NCBI RefSeq assembly: GCF_900156315.1 | Contig: NZ_FTNI01000009.1 | Coordinates: 203,961 to 267,960 of the forward strand | DNA from: Microbispora rosea | Lineage (GTDB): Bacteria; Actinomycetota; Actinomycetes; Streptosporangiales; Streptosporangiaceae | DNA length: 64,000 bases | Reading direction: 5' to 3' | In this document: positions 16,496 to 24,926 of the stretch, piece by piece | Numbering within the stretch: the first letter of the stretch is position 1 | Layout: each line of letters begins with the position of its first letter | Translations under genes and position numbers: made by a program | Notes under the pieces: generated by a model | The model's database searches: none | The model's input: only the letters and a program-made list of their open reading frames with translations | What the model was told of the DNA's origin: nothing

Positions 16496-16517
16496 GGGAG
16501 GAAATTCGGCTTACTGG

Positions 16518-16574
16518 TTGACGTGCTCTCCTGCGGTTGCCTATTTTGGGGAAACCGGTTGCATGAAACCGGTT
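16518..16574 (+). promoter_or_regulatory. lacI-type promoter with twin AACCGGTT operators
   Basis: TTGACG (16518-16523) and TATTTT (16542-16547) are spaced by 18 bp. Immediately downstream are two copies of the palindrome AACCGGTT, at 16553-16560 and 16567-16574, both preceded by GA and 14 bp apart. Palindromes with a central CG in this place are typical LacI-family operators. Binding would block the start of lacI transcription. Confidence 0.7.
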
Positions 16575-16601
16575 ACAGCGAGATGCGATAGCGTTTGGTC
16601 C

Positions 16602-17627
16602 GTGGCAACGATCAGAGAGCTGGCGCGCCTGTGCGGCGTGTCTCCCGCGACCGTCTCCCGCGTGTTCAACAACCCCGAGGTGGTGAACGCGAATACCAGG
16701 GAGCAGGTTCTGCGGACGGCCCGCCAAATCGGCTATCAGCCCAACGAGTCGGCCCGCACCCTGGCCACCAAGAAGTCCTTCATGGTCGGCCTGGTGTGGG
16801 ACACCGACCACCGCCGGCCCGGCTGGCGGCATCCGTTCTTCCAGGAAATCCTCATCGGCCTGAAGACGGCGCTCAGCGGGCGCGGATATCACCTTCTCAT
16901 GCTCGCCACCAGCGGGGACACGGGCGGGGAGAGAGCGGAAGACGCCTACGTGCGCGCCGTGCGCAGGCACAACCTGGACGGCGTCGTGATGATCGACAGC
17001 GGCACCTGGGATCCCTCACTGCGGCGGCTGTCCGAATCGGGCATCCCCTGCGTCAGCCTCGACCGTCCCGTCGAGGGTTCCCGCGCCACCTATGTGACCT
17101 CCGACAACGCGGGCGGCGCCCGCCTGGCCGTACAGCACCTGCACGAGCGGGGACGGCGGGCCATCGCCACGATCACCGGCCCGGCGCACACGCGCCCGGG
17201 CGCCGAGCGCCTGCGGGGCTACCAGGACGAGCTGTCCCGGCTGGGGCTGCCGCACCGGCCCGAGTTCGTCGTCGAGGGCGACTTCTACCTGTCGGGCGGC
17301 CACGCCGCGATGCGCCGCCTGCTGGAGGCCGACGATCGGCCCGACGCCGTGTTCGTCGCGGGCGACGAGATGGCCGTCGGCGCGCTGCGCGCGATCGGCG
17401 AGGCCGGCCTGAAGGTGCCCGAGGACATCGCCCTGGTGGGGTTCGACGACATCGAGGTGGCCGCGCTCGTGCCGCCGGGCCTGACGACCGTCGCCCAGGA
17501 CAAGGCGGGGTTCGGCACCGCCGCCGCGGAGGCGGTGGTCTCCATGATCAACGGTGCGGACACCCCGCCGCCCCGGGTCCTGCCGACGACACTCGTCGTA
17601 CGCGGCTCCAGCACGCCCCCGCTCTGA
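16602..17627 (+). CDS. LacI-family transcriptional regulator
   Basis: The 341-residue repressor opens with the family headpiece ATIRELARLCGVSPATVSRVFNN and hinge PNESARTLATKK, followed by a periplasmic-binding-type sugar domain with SLDRPVEGSRATYVTSDN, DAVFVAGDEMAVGALRAI and a closing VVRGSS strand. The GTG at 16602 sets the usual headpiece position; the frame is open further upstream but that part covers the promoter and operators. It probably represses itself and the divergent GH1 gene until a beta-glucoside-derived sugar binds. Confidence 0.93.
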   Translation: MATIRELARLCGVSPATVSRVFNNPEVVNANTREQVLRTARQIGYQPNESARTLATKKSFMVGLVWDTDHRRPGWRHPFFQEILIGLKTALSGRGYHLLMLATSGDTGGERAEDAYVRAVRRHNLDGVVMIDSGTWDPSLRRLSESGIPCVSLDRPVEGSRATYVTSDNAGGARLAVQHLHERGRRAIATITGPAHTRPGAERLRGYQDELSRLGLPHRPEFVVEGDFYLSGGHAAMRRLLEADDRPDAVFVAGDEMAVGALRAIGEAGLKVPEDIALVGFDDIEVAALVPPGLTTVAQDKAGFGTAAAEAVVSMINGADTPPPRVLPTTLVVRGSSTPPL

Positions 17628-17661
17628 CCCGCTTCATCCTTCACCGATCCATGCGTATGGC

Positions 17662-18675
17662 TCACCGGCGCCGAAGCCGGGCGTCCTGCAGCGCGGGCGG
17701 CGTGGTGGCGTAGTTGTCCTCGGGGTTGAGGTCCGTTCCCGGCGGCACGATGGCGTCGATGCGGTCCAGGATGTCGTCGGTCAGGTCCACGTCGGCGCCG
17801 GGCAGGAGTCCATCGAGCTGGTCGGCGGTGCGCGGCCCGATCAGCACGGACGTGACGGCCGGGTGCGCGCGGGCGAAGGCGACCGCGAGTTGCGGCAGCG
17901 TCATGGCGGCCTCGCCGGCGAGGGCGGCGAGCTCCGTGAGCGCGGCGGCCTTGAGCCTGCCGGTCGGCGTCTCCGGGTCGTACCGGGACGGCTGGGACGA
18001 GGCCCGGTGGCCGGTCGTGAGATCGGCCCGGCCGGACAGCCATCCGCCGTTGAGGGGGCTGAAGGTGAGGACGCCGAGCCCGTGGCGCTGGGCGGTCGGG
18101 AACACCGCGCCCTCGGGCTTGCGGGTGAACACGGAGTACATCGACTGCTCGGTCAGGAACCGGTATGTCCCCGTGCGCTGCGCCGTCCACTGTGCCTCCG
18201 TGATCAGCTCCGCGGGGAACATGGAGGAGCCGAACGCCCGGATCTTCCCGGCGCCGACGAGGTCGGTCAGGGCCGACAGCGTCTCGCCGACGTCCGTCTC
18301 ATGGTCGGGGCGGTGCATCTGGTAGAGGTCGATGTGATCGATGTCCAGGCGACGCAGGCTGTCCTCGACCGCGCGGACGATCCACCGCCGGGAACCGCCT
18401 CGCCGGTTGGGGTCCTCGCCCATCGGCAGCCCGAACTTCGTGGCGATGACGAGGTCGTCGCGGCGGCCCTTGATCGCCTTCCCGACGATCTCCTCACACT
18501 CACCCCGGGAGTAGACGTCGGCGGTGTCGATGACGTTGATGCCGGCGTCGAGTGCGCGGTGGATGACGCGGATCGCGTCGTCGTGGTCGCGGTTTCCCAT
18601 GCTGCCGAACATCATCGCGCCGAGGGAGAGCTCGCTGACGGACATTCCGGTGGCGCCGAGAGTTCTGCGTTTCAT
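17662..18675 (-). CDS. Aldo/keto reductase
   Basis: The 337-residue enzyme has the reductase tetrad: Asp and Tyr in NVIDTADVYSRGE, Lys in VIATKFGLP and His in YQMHRPD. The NADPH-binding loop VLIGPRTADQLDGLL is present near the C-terminus. It resembles the YghZ/voltage-gated-channel beta-like and general actinobacterial reductase groups; the substrate is unknown. Start at 18675 is the MKRRTLGATGM family start behind AGAAGG. It is divergent from an AraC-family gene across 171 bp, an arrangement that suggests AraC control. It converges on lacI with a 34-bp gap. Confidence 0.88.
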   Translation of the reverse strand: MKRRTLGATGMSVSELSLGAMMFGSMGNRDHDDAIRVIHRALDAGINVIDTADVYSRGECEEIVGKAIKGRRDDLVIATKFGLPMGEDPNRRGGSRRWIVRAVEDSLRRLDIDHIDLYQMHRPDHETDVGETLSALTDLVGAGKIRAFGSSMFPAELITEAQWTAQRTGTYRFLTEQSMYSVFTRKPEGAVFPTAQRHGLGVLTFSPLNGGWLSGRADLTTGHRASSQPSRYDPETPTGRLKAAALTELAALAGEAAMTLPQLAVAFARAHPAVTSVLIGPRTADQLDGLLPGADVDLTDDILDRIDAIVPPGTDLNPEDNYATTPPALQDARLRRR

Positions 18676-18846
18676 GTCGTTCTTGCCTTCTGGATTCGGG
18701 GCTGCTGACCTCTTCATCCCACCAAGCCGGCCCGCCGTGCCGTGAACCCGATCCTGCCGCCGCCTTGCACGATCCTGTCAATCTCGCGCGCCGGGCTCCC
18801 TCGGGCATGGTGATGTCAGCCGGTCAGGGCTGGTTGACTGGCGCGC

Positions 18847-19761
18847 ATGGACCTGCTTGACGAGATGCGGGGGCTGATCACGCGCCACACCGCCGTCGGC
18901 CTTCGCAGGGGGATCGTGGACGGAGTGACCATCGCGTCCGTGGACCGGCCCACGTTCCCGGTCGGCACGTTCTCCACGCCGTCGCTCGCGATCGTCGCGC
19001 AGGGGGTCAAACGCACGGTGCTCAACGGGGTCCCGTACGACTACCGCGCCGGGCAGTACCTCGTCGTGTCGGTTGACCTCCCGGTGATCGGCCAGGCCCT
19101 GGAAGCCAGCCCGGACAGGCCGTTCGTCGTCTTCAGCATGTCCCTGCGCCCGGCGGACATCGCGCCGCTCCTGCTGGAGGCGGGCGCGGCCGGCAAGCCC
19201 CCGGCGTTCACCGGAATGGCGGTGAGCGACGCCTCACCGGAGTTGCTGGATCCCGTCGTACGCCTGCTGCGCATCGCGGACCGGCCGGACGACCTGCGCG
19301 TGCTCGCGCCCGGATACCAGCGGGAGATCCTCTGGTGGCTCATCAACGGCGACCAGGGGGCGCTCGTGCGGCAGATCGGCCTCGTCGACGGCAATCTCGC
19401 GCACATCTCCCGGGGAATCCGCTGGATCCGCGAGCACTACCGGGAGCAGCTCTCCGTCACGGATCTGGCAGGGCTCTGCGGGATGAGCGCGTCGTCCTTT
19501 CACCGGCACTTCCGCGCGGCGACGTCGATGACGCCGGTCCAGTTCCAGAAGCAGATCCGTCTCCAGACAGCCCGCACTCTGCTCATGACCCGGTCGGGGA
19601 ACGTGGCGGACATCGGCTATTTCGTCGGTTACGAAAGCCCGTCACAGTTCAGCCGGGAGTACCGCAAGGTCTTCGGGGTCTCTCCCGGCCGGGACGCCGC
19701 GCAACTGAGCGCCATGGCACAGGAGGACACCAGGCGGGAGCTGGTGGACGAGCCGGCCTGA
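18847..19761 (+). CDS. AraC-family transcriptional regulator (AraC_N type)
   Basis: The 304-residue protein has an N-terminal cupin-like domain of the AraC_N family (PSLAIVAQGVKRTVLNG, YRAGQYLVVSVDLPV) and a C-terminal double helix-turn-helix (LAGLCGMSASSFHRHFRAATSMTPVQFQKQ and DIGYFVGYESPSQFSREYRKVFGVSP). Relatives such as YqhC activate adjacent aldehyde or ketone reductase genes, and here too an aldo-keto reductase lies divergently upstream. That link is inference from context. Length fits the family. The ATG is followed at once by conserved DLLDEMRGLI. Confidence 0.9.
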   Translation: MDLLDEMRGLITRHTAVGLRRGIVDGVTIASVDRPTFPVGTFSTPSLAIVAQGVKRTVLNGVPYDYRAGQYLVVSVDLPVIGQALEASPDRPFVVFSMSLRPADIAPLLLEAGAAGKPPAFTGMAVSDASPELLDPVVRLLRIADRPDDLRVLAPGYQREILWWLINGDQGALVRQIGLVDGNLAHISRGIRWIREHYREQLSVTDLAGLCGMSASSFHRHFRAATSMTPVQFQKQIRLQTARTLLMTRSGNVADIGYFVGYESPSQFSREYRKVFGVSPGRDAAQLSAMAQEDTRRELVDEPA

Positions 19762-19777
19762 CCCGATCGCGCTCGTA

Positions 19778-19804
19778 CCGTATGCTGTACGGTACAGCGT
19801 ACGG
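19778..19804. promoter_or_regulatory. 27-bp near-perfect palindrome, probable operator
   Basis: CCGTATGCTGTAC (19778-19790) and GTACAGCGTACGG (19792-19804) flank a single G; 12 of 13 pairs match. It lies 18 bp before the GTG of the NTF2-like gene, where a repressor would block transcription. The form resembles TetR-type operators, yet no TetR gene is next to it. A T-run is absent, so a terminator for the araC gene is less likely. Confidence 0.65.
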
Positions 19805-19822
19805 AGAGAAAGGACCGAGTGC

Positions 19823-20248
19823 GTGTACGAGCCGAGCGACGAGGAACTGAAGAGCGTCGAGGACTGGTTCGCCCAGTACGACGCGCTCGCCGAGCAGGGG
19901 ACGATCGAGCGGCTGGCCGATCTCGCGGTCTTCCCGATGAACCTGGCCACCGACGTGCCGGGCGGCTTCGCGGCCGTACGGCAGTGGACGCGCGAGGAGT
20001 ACGTCGAGGCGATGCGGGAGGCCATGGGCGGCGGGACGGCGGAGCTCGGCATGGAGTCGGTGCGGACGCCGCACTTCCTCAGCCCCAACCTCGTGTTCGT
20101 GGAGACCACGGCGACGATGACGGTCGAGGGCCGGCGGGAGAGCATGCACTACGGCGACCTGCTGGTGCGCACCGAGGAGGGGTGGGCGTTCCAGACGATG
20201 GCCCAGGGCGGCTGGGGTCACGGCTGGCCTCCCGCCAGGCGCGGCTGA
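19823..20248 (+). CDS. NTF2/SnoaL-like protein
   Basis: A 141-residue protein starting MYEPSDEELKSVEDWFAQYD. The pattern, a first helix with W-F, a loop with FPMNLATD, a helix WTREEYVEAMREAMGG and then strands with PNLVFVETTATMTVEG and GDLLVRTEEGWAFQTM, fits the cone-shaped NTF2-like fold. No catalytic Asp or His pair stands out, so a reaction cannot be named. GTG is used with AGAAAGGA upstream. It lies downstream of a strong palindrome and upstream of the MarR gene. Confidence 0.65.
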   Translation: MYEPSDEELKSVEDWFAQYDALAEQGTIERLADLAVFPMNLATDVPGGFAAVRQWTREEYVEAMREAMGGGTAELGMESVRTPHFLSPNLVFVETTATMTVEGRRESMHYGDLLVRTEEGWAFQTMAQGGWGHGWPPARRG

Positions 20249-20332
20249 CCGGCCCGGCGCTGCCGCTCCCGCCCAAGGCGGGCGAGGGGGCGAAGCCTGG
20301 GTGAGGGGGGCGATGCGGCGCACTCCGGACAG

Positions 20333-20353
20333 TTGTATAAGCTTCCTATGCAA
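20333..20353. promoter_or_regulatory. Inverted repeat, probable MarR operator
   Basis: TTGTATA (20333-20339) and TATGCAA (20347-20353) are separated by 7 nt, 6 of 7 pairs symmetrical. It lies 27 bp before the marR-like start, in AT-rich DNA overlapping likely promoter bases. This is the usual place for a MarR dimer site. Confidence 0.55.
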
Positions 20354-20379
20354 TTCACTTCCCGTCCGGAGGAACACCA

Positions 20380-20844
20380 GTGTCCGTCACCCCGAGCGCC
20401 GATCCCCCCGAGGAGCCCCAGGCGGTCGCCGCCGTCCTGGACGAACTCGCGGTGCTCACCGTGCGGCGGCTGTCCGTGCAGGGCGACCTCAGCCTCACGG
20501 CCGCGACGACCCTGTCGTACCTGGACCGCAACGGCCCGCAGCGGCTGAGCGTCCTGGCCGCGCGCCAGTCCGTCACCCAGCCGTCGATGACCCAGCTCGT
20601 GCAGCGCCTTGAACGTGAAGGCCTGGTGTGCAGGGCGGTCGACGACCTCGACGGACGCGCGGTGCGGGTCAGCGTCACCGACGCCGGCCGGGCGCTGCTG
20701 GCCGAGCGGCGCCGCCGGCGCAGAGAGCGGCTCACCGAGATGCTCGGCACGCTGTCCCCCGGCGAGCTGCGCGAGCTGACGCGGGTCGCCGGCGAGTTCC
20801 TCCCCCTGCTCCGGCGCCTGCTCGAGGGCACGGCAGACGAGTAG
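20380..20844 (+). CDS. MarR-family transcriptional regulator
   Basis: The 154-residue protein has the MarR winged helix: LSLTAATTLSYLDRNGPQRLSVLAARQSVTQPSMTQLVQRLEREGLVCR, wing DDLDGRAVRVSVTDAG, and the C-terminal dimer helices. GTG at 20380 follows GGAGGA with 6-nt spacing. The gene lies 40 bp upstream of an MFS exporter, on the same strand, so it most likely controls export of its own ligand, as in many MarR/MFS pairs. Confidence 0.9.
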   Translation: MSVTPSADPPEEPQAVAAVLDELAVLTVRRLSVQGDLSLTAATTLSYLDRNGPQRLSVLAARQSVTQPSMTQLVQRLEREGLVCRAVDDLDGRAVRVSVTDAGRALLAERRRRRRERLTEMLGTLSPGELRELTRVAGEFLPLLRRLLEGTADE

Positions 20845-20884
20845 GGATCAGGGCGCTCCCCCTCGCTTCTTCCCAGGAGGTCCG

Positions 20885-22162
20885 GTGAGCTCTGCTCATG
20901 CCCCTGTCTCCAACCCCTTCAAGCAGCCGAAGGCGGTCTGGGCGGTCGCCTTCGCCTGCGTGATCTCGTTCATGGGGATCGGGCTGGTGGACCCGATCCT
21001 GCCCGCCCTCAGTACGAAACTGCACGCCACGCCCAGCCAGGTGTCGCTGCTGTTCACGAGCTATCTGGTCGTCACCGCCGTGGCGATGCTGGTCACCGGC
21101 TGGGTCTCCAGCCGCATCGGCGCCAAGCGCACCCTCATCGTGGGCCTCGCCCTGATCGTGGTGTTCGCCGCCCTCGCCGGGACGTCCGGCAGCATCGGCG
21201 GCATCGTCGGCTTCCGCGCCGGCTGGGGCCTCGGCAACGCCCTGTTCATCGCCACCTCGCTCGCCGTCATCGTCGCGTCGAGCAGCGGCGGCTTCGCCGG
21301 AGCGATCATCCTGTACGAGACCGCGCTCGGCGTCGGCATCGCGGTCGGGCCCCTGCTGGGCGGCGTACTCGGCGGCATCAGCTGGCGCGGCCCGTTCTAC
21401 GGCGTCGCGGTCCTGATGGCGATCGCGCTGATCGCCACCGTCACCCTGGTGCGGCCCACGCCCACCCCGGCGAAGAAGACCAGCATCGCGGCCCCGATCA
21501 AGGCCCTGCGTCACCGCGGCCTGCTCATCCTGGGCCTGACCGCGCTCTGCTACAACTGGGGCTTCTTCACCGTGCTGGGCTACGCGCCCTACCCGATGGA
21601 GCTCGACGAGCACCAGCTCGGCCTCGTCTTCACCGGCTGGGGAATCCTCGTCGCGATCTTCTCGGTCTTCGGCGCCCCGCGGCTGCAGGCCCGCTTCGGC
21701 ATCGCCCGCACGCTGTACGCCAACCTCGTGCTGTTCAGCCTCGACATCCTGGTGATCGCGCTGTTCACCGACAACCGGATCGTCGTGATCTGCGGCGTGA
21801 TCGTCGCCGGCGTCTTCATCGGCGTCAACAACACGGTCACCACCCAGGCGGTCATGACCATCTCGCCCGTGGAGCGGCCCATCGCCTCCGCATCGTACGG
21901 GTTCATCCGCTTCATCGGCGGCGGCCTCGCGCCCTTCGTCGCGGGCAAACTCGCCGAGCGCCTCGACAGCCAGCACGCGCCGTTCTACTTGGGGGCCGCT
22001 GCCGTGCTCCTCGGTGCGCTCGTCCTCACCACCGCGCACCGGCAGCTCGGCGAGGCCGAGCGCGCCCAGGCGGCCGAGATGGCCGCCACCGAGCCGGCCG
22101 CCGCGCGGCGGGAGGAACTGGAGGAGGAGGCCCTGGCCGAGGACCTCGGCTCGGCCACCTGA
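20885..22162 (+). CDS. MFS transporter, drug-exporter (DHA1) type
   Basis: The 425-residue protein has twelve predicted membrane segments. The first is AVWAVAFACVISFMGIGL with the DPILPAL motif after it; motif A follows as GWVSSRIGAKRTL between segments 2 and 3. This matches the DHA1 proton-antiport family. A charged, Ala/Glu-rich tail of about 40 residues (EEELEEEALAEDL-like) closes the protein. The GTG is placed behind AGGAGG. The marR-like gene directly upstream suggests inducible efflux. The exported compound is unknown. A strong hairpin follows. Confidence 0.9.
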   Translation: MSSAHAPVSNPFKQPKAVWAVAFACVISFMGIGLVDPILPALSTKLHATPSQVSLLFTSYLVVTAVAMLVTGWVSSRIGAKRTLIVGLALIVVFAALAGTSGSIGGIVGFRAGWGLGNALFIATSLAVIVASSSGGFAGAIILYETALGVGIAVGPLLGGVLGGISWRGPFYGVAVLMAIALIATVTLVRPTPTPAKKTSIAAPIKALRHRGLLILGLTALCYNWGFFTVLGYAPYPMELDEHQLGLVFTGWGILVAIFSVFGAPRLQARFGIARTLYANLVLFSLDILVIALFTDNRIVVICGVIVAGVFIGVNNTVTTQAVMTISPVERPIASASYGFIRFIGGGLAPFVAGKLAERLDSQHAPFYLGAAAVLLGALVLTTAHRQLGEAERAQAAEMAATEPAAARREELEEEALAEDLGSAT

Positions 22163-22168
22163 TCGAGA

Positions 22169-22201
22169 CGCCGGGGGGCCGGGCGCGGCGGCCCTCCGGC
22201 G
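22169..22201 (+). terminator. GC-rich hairpin after the MFS gene
   Basis: CGCCGGGGGGCC (22169-22180) pairs with GGCCCTCCGGCG (22190-22201), 11 of 12 pairs, around a 9-nt loop. It starts 7 nt after the stop codon. There is no T-run, as is common for actinomycete terminators. Confidence 0.6.
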
Positions 22202-22340
22202 CCGCCCGTACGGCTTGCCCGAGGCTTTGCCGGTAGTGCGGGAATGGTTTGACCTGCCCGTTTGTGGTTAGACATGTATGGGCTGGTCGCGACCTTCAGA
22301 GGTGAGGGGATGCGCTCGGCCGCAACGACGGGAGTGCCCG

Positions 22341-22727
22341 ATGGGTCCCGAAGTCCCCTCCGCTCCTCCTTCGGCGTCCGAACCTTCCGCCGGGGCCCCG
22401 TGGGCGGGGATGACGCGGATCATCGCGTGCGGTGAGATCGACATCAGCACGTCCGGCCGGCTGTACAGGGGCGTGCTCCAGGTCCTGCGGCGGCAGCGGC
22501 CGACCCGCATCGAGGTCGACCTCGCGGGAGTCACCTTTCTCGACGCGTCCGGCGTACGTGCGTTGCTCATGAGCCGGACCGCCGCGGCCGAGGGGGGATG
22601 CCGCCTCACGGTGGTCAATCCGAGCCGGATCGCCCACAGGCTCCTGGACATCGTCGGCCTGCTCCCGACCTTGTATCCGGCCGCGCTCCCGCTGCCCCCG
22701 GCGGATTTCCGGCAGCCGCGCCGCTGA
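22341..22727 (+). CDS. STAS-domain protein (anti-sigma factor antagonist type)
   Basis: A 128-residue protein with a Pro/Ser/Ala-rich start and a STAS domain: GEIDISTSGRLYRGVLQVL, then VDLAGVTFLDASGVRALLM containing the Asp-Ala-Ser-Gly phosphorylation site, and VVNPSRIAHRLLDIVGL. Such proteins bind and neutralise anti-sigma kinases when unphosphorylated. No anti-sigma partner lies nearby. The ATG at 22341 follows GGGAG; the frame extends further upstream to 22278 but without a better binding site. It converges on the GAF-ANTAR gene with only 15 bp between stops. Confidence 0.85.
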   Translation: MGPEVPSAPPSASEPSAGAPWAGMTRIIACGEIDISTSGRLYRGVLQVLRRQRPTRIEVDLAGVTFLDASGVRALLMSRTAAAEGGCRLTVVNPSRIAHRLLDIVGLLPTLYPAALPLPPADFRQPRR

Positions 22728-22742
22728 TCCCGCCCCGCCCGG

Positions 22743-23504
22743 TCAACGATCTCCACGGGCGCGCAGCACCCCGGTGTCCACCAGATACTCGGCGATGTCG
22801 GCCAGCTTGGTGTTGGTCTCCTGGCTGGCGCGTACGAGCAGCGCGAACGCCTGATCCGCGGTCAGCTTGTGGCGTTCCATGAGGACGCCCTTCGCCTGGC
22901 CGATGAGGTCGCGGACCGCGAGCGCGTTCCGCAGTTGCTCCTGCTGCCGCGCTCCCGACATCGCCACCGCCGCGTGGGCCGCGAACAGCAGGCCGACATG
23001 TTCGGACTCGTCGTCGAAGGCGTTCTTCTCCGAGGAGTACAGGTTCAGGGCGCCCAGGTTGTCCTTCTGGACGTACAGCTGGAAGGAGAGCATGCTCTTC
23101 ACGCCGAGATCGACGGCGCGGCGGGTGAACTCCGGCCACCGCTTCTCCTGGGTCATGTCCGACAGCCGCACCGTCCTGTGCCGATAAGTGGCGTCGAGGC
23201 ACGGTCCCTCGCCCGTCTCGTACTGCGCCCTGTCCACCTCCCCCACGATGTCGCCGGTCGCGGCCTGGGTCTCGACCTCGCGGCGGCGGATGACGACCGT
23301 CAGCCCCGCGTGCTGGGCACCGGGGACCGTGTCGACGGCCGCGGCGACGATGGCGTCCAGCGTCTCCTGCGCGGTGTCCTCGCCCTGCAGGGTCCGCGCG
23401 AGATCGCTCAGCCTGACCGCGAGCTCGTCGTCGGCGGCGTGTCCGGTGTACGCCGCCGACGGCCGGCCCTGCCCGTTGCCCCCGCGCTCATCCCTGCCGG
23501 CCAC
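22743..23504 (-). CDS. GAF-ANTAR RNA-binding antitermination regulator
   Basis: The 253-residue protein has a GAF sensory domain (about 60-195, with GEGPCLDATYRHRTVRLSDM and GVKSMLSFQLYVQKDNLGALNLYS) and a C-terminal ANTAR domain (IGQAKGVLMERHKLTADQAFALLVRASQ). ANTAR domains bind paired RNA hairpins and prevent transcription termination. The ligand is unknown. GTG at 23504 is preferred; the frame is open to 23582 but there it runs over 11-bp DNA repeats that translate to a GHG-type sequence. Next to it is the STAS gene, also a signalling component. Confidence 0.85.
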   Translation of the reverse strand: MAGRDERGGNGQGRPSAAYTGHAADDELAVRLSDLARTLQGEDTAQETLDAIVAAAVDTVPGAQHAGLTVVIRRREVETQAATGDIVGEVDRAQYETGEGPCLDATYRHRTVRLSDMTQEKRWPEFTRRAVDLGVKSMLSFQLYVQKDNLGALNLYSSEKNAFDDESEHVGLLFAAHAAVAMSGARQQEQLRNALAVRDLIGQAKGVLMERHKLTADQAFALLVRASQETNTKLADIAEYLVDTGVLRARGDR

Positions 23505-23560
23505 ACGCCACACCGCCTCTCGGCTGCGAACGGCTCCCGGGTGCCGCTCGTCCGGCCCGT

Positions 23561-23604
23561 GCCCCCGCCATGCCCCCGCCATGCCCCCGCCATGCCCCCC
23601 TCAT
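23561..23604. repeat. Four tandem 11-bp repeats upstream of the GAF-ANTAR gene
   Basis: GCCCCCGCCAT occurs three times exactly (23561, 23572, 23583) and once as GCCCCCCTCAT (23594). The period equals one helical turn. The tract lies 57 bp before the chosen start and may be a promoter-proximal protein-binding array or simple slippage. Confidence 0.7.
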
Positions 23605-23683
23605 GCCGCCGTCACGCCGAACGGCCGCCGCCGGGGCAGCGCGATTTCCGAGCACTCCGGGGACCGGGGACGCGGGGGCCGGG

Positions 23684-24844
23684 TCAGATCCGCGTGAGCA
23701 GATCGGGAGTGAGCGCGGCGGATCCCCGGCAGCCGGAGAGGGCCAGCGTGAGGTCGGTCTCCGCCAGCACGCAGCGGATCACGTGCTCCACCCCCGCCTG
23801 CCCGTCCAGGCCCAGCCCGTACGCGTACGGGCGGCCGAGCAGCACGGTCCTCGCGCCGAGCGCGAGCGCCTTGACCACGTCGTCCCCGGTGCGGATGCCG
23901 CCGTCGAACAGCACGGTGAGCCGGTCGGCCACGGCGTCGGCGACGGCCGGCAGGGCGTCGGCCGCCCCGATCGAGCCGTTGACCTGGCGTCCCCCGTGGT
24001 TGGAGACGACGACGCCGTCCATGCCCGCGTCGGCCGCCAGACGGGCGTCGTCCGGGTGCAGGACGCCCTTCAGCACGATCGGGCCGTCCCAGCGCTCGCG
24101 CAGCAGCGCGAGGTCCGGCCACGTCTTGCCCGGGTCGCCGAACATCCCCACGAAGTGCAGGACGGCGGCGTTCGGGTCCTCGTGCACCGGCCGGGCGAGC
24201 CCGGCCTGGAACGCCGGGTCGGTGAAGTAGTTGGCGGTGCCGACGCCGCGCAGGAACGGCAGGTAGGCCTGGTCGAGATCGCGGGGCCGCCAGGCCAGCA
24301 GCGGCGTGTCGAGGGTGACGACCAGCACGGTGAACCCCGCCGCCTTGGCCCGGGCGAGGAAGCTGAGGCTGACCTCGCGATCCTTGCCCCAGTAGAGCTG
24401 GAACCACCGCTCGCCGTCGCCCATGGCCGCCGCGACGTCCTCCATCGGCGTGCTGGAGGCCGACGACAGGATGAAGGGCACGCCCGTCGCGGCGGCCGCG
24501 CGGGCAGCGGCCCGCTCGGCCTCCGGATGCATGATCGACAGCACGCCGATCGGCGCGAGCGCCAGCGGCGCGGGCAGCCTCCTGCCCAGCACGGTCACCG
24601 ACAGGTCGCGTTCACGCACGTCGCGGAGCATCCGCGGCACGATCCGCCAGCGGTCGAGCGCCTCGCGGTTGGCGCGCTCGGTGCGCCCGCTGCCCGCACT
24701 GCCGGCGACGTAGCCGAAGGGGCCGGGCCCGAGCCGCCGCTCGGCCATCTCCTCCAGCCGGGTCAGATCGGTCGGCAGCCGGGGCACGGCACCGGTCATG
24801 CCGTTGAGGTAGATCTCGTACTGGAAGTCCGCCCAGGTGGCCAT
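23684..24844 (-). CDS. FMN-dependent alpha-hydroxy-acid oxidase (lactate oxidase/monooxygenase-like)
   Basis: The 386-residue TIM-barrel flavoenzyme contains PIGVLSIMHPEAERAAARAA, FQLYWGKDREV, the substrate loop around LARAKAAGFTVLVVTLDTP, and the catalytic His and Arg in VVSNHGGRQVNGS, followed by the phosphate-binding LFDGGIRTGDDVVKALALGA. It oxidises an L-2-hydroxy acid to the keto acid. The sequence is nearest in style to lactate 2-monooxygenase and related actinobacterial enzymes; exact substrate unsure. ATG at 24844 follows GAGGGCG. A separate transcription unit from the SDR gene upstream is possible, gap about 80 bp. Confidence 0.87.
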   Translation of the reverse strand: MATWADFQYEIYLNGMTGAVPRLPTDLTRLEEMAERRLGPGPFGYVAGSAGSGRTERANREALDRWRIVPRMLRDVRERDLSVTVLGRRLPAPLALAPIGVLSIMHPEAERAAARAAAATGVPFILSSASSTPMEDVAAAMGDGERWFQLYWGKDREVSLSFLARAKAAGFTVLVVTLDTPLLAWRPRDLDQAYLPFLRGVGTANYFTDPAFQAGLARPVHEDPNAAVLHFVGMFGDPGKTWPDLALLRERWDGPIVLKGVLHPDDARLAADAGMDGVVVSNHGGRQVNGSIGAADALPAVADAVADRLTVLFDGGIRTGDDVVKALALGARTVLLGRPYAYGLGLDGQAGVEHVIRCVLAETDLTLALSGCRGSAALTPDLLTRI

Positions 24845-24926
24845 CGTCGCCCTCGTTCCGCCGCCGAATCGACAGCGGCACGCTACCGAATCACCGCCCA
24901 AAAACCGACAAGTTGGTCATACCGGC

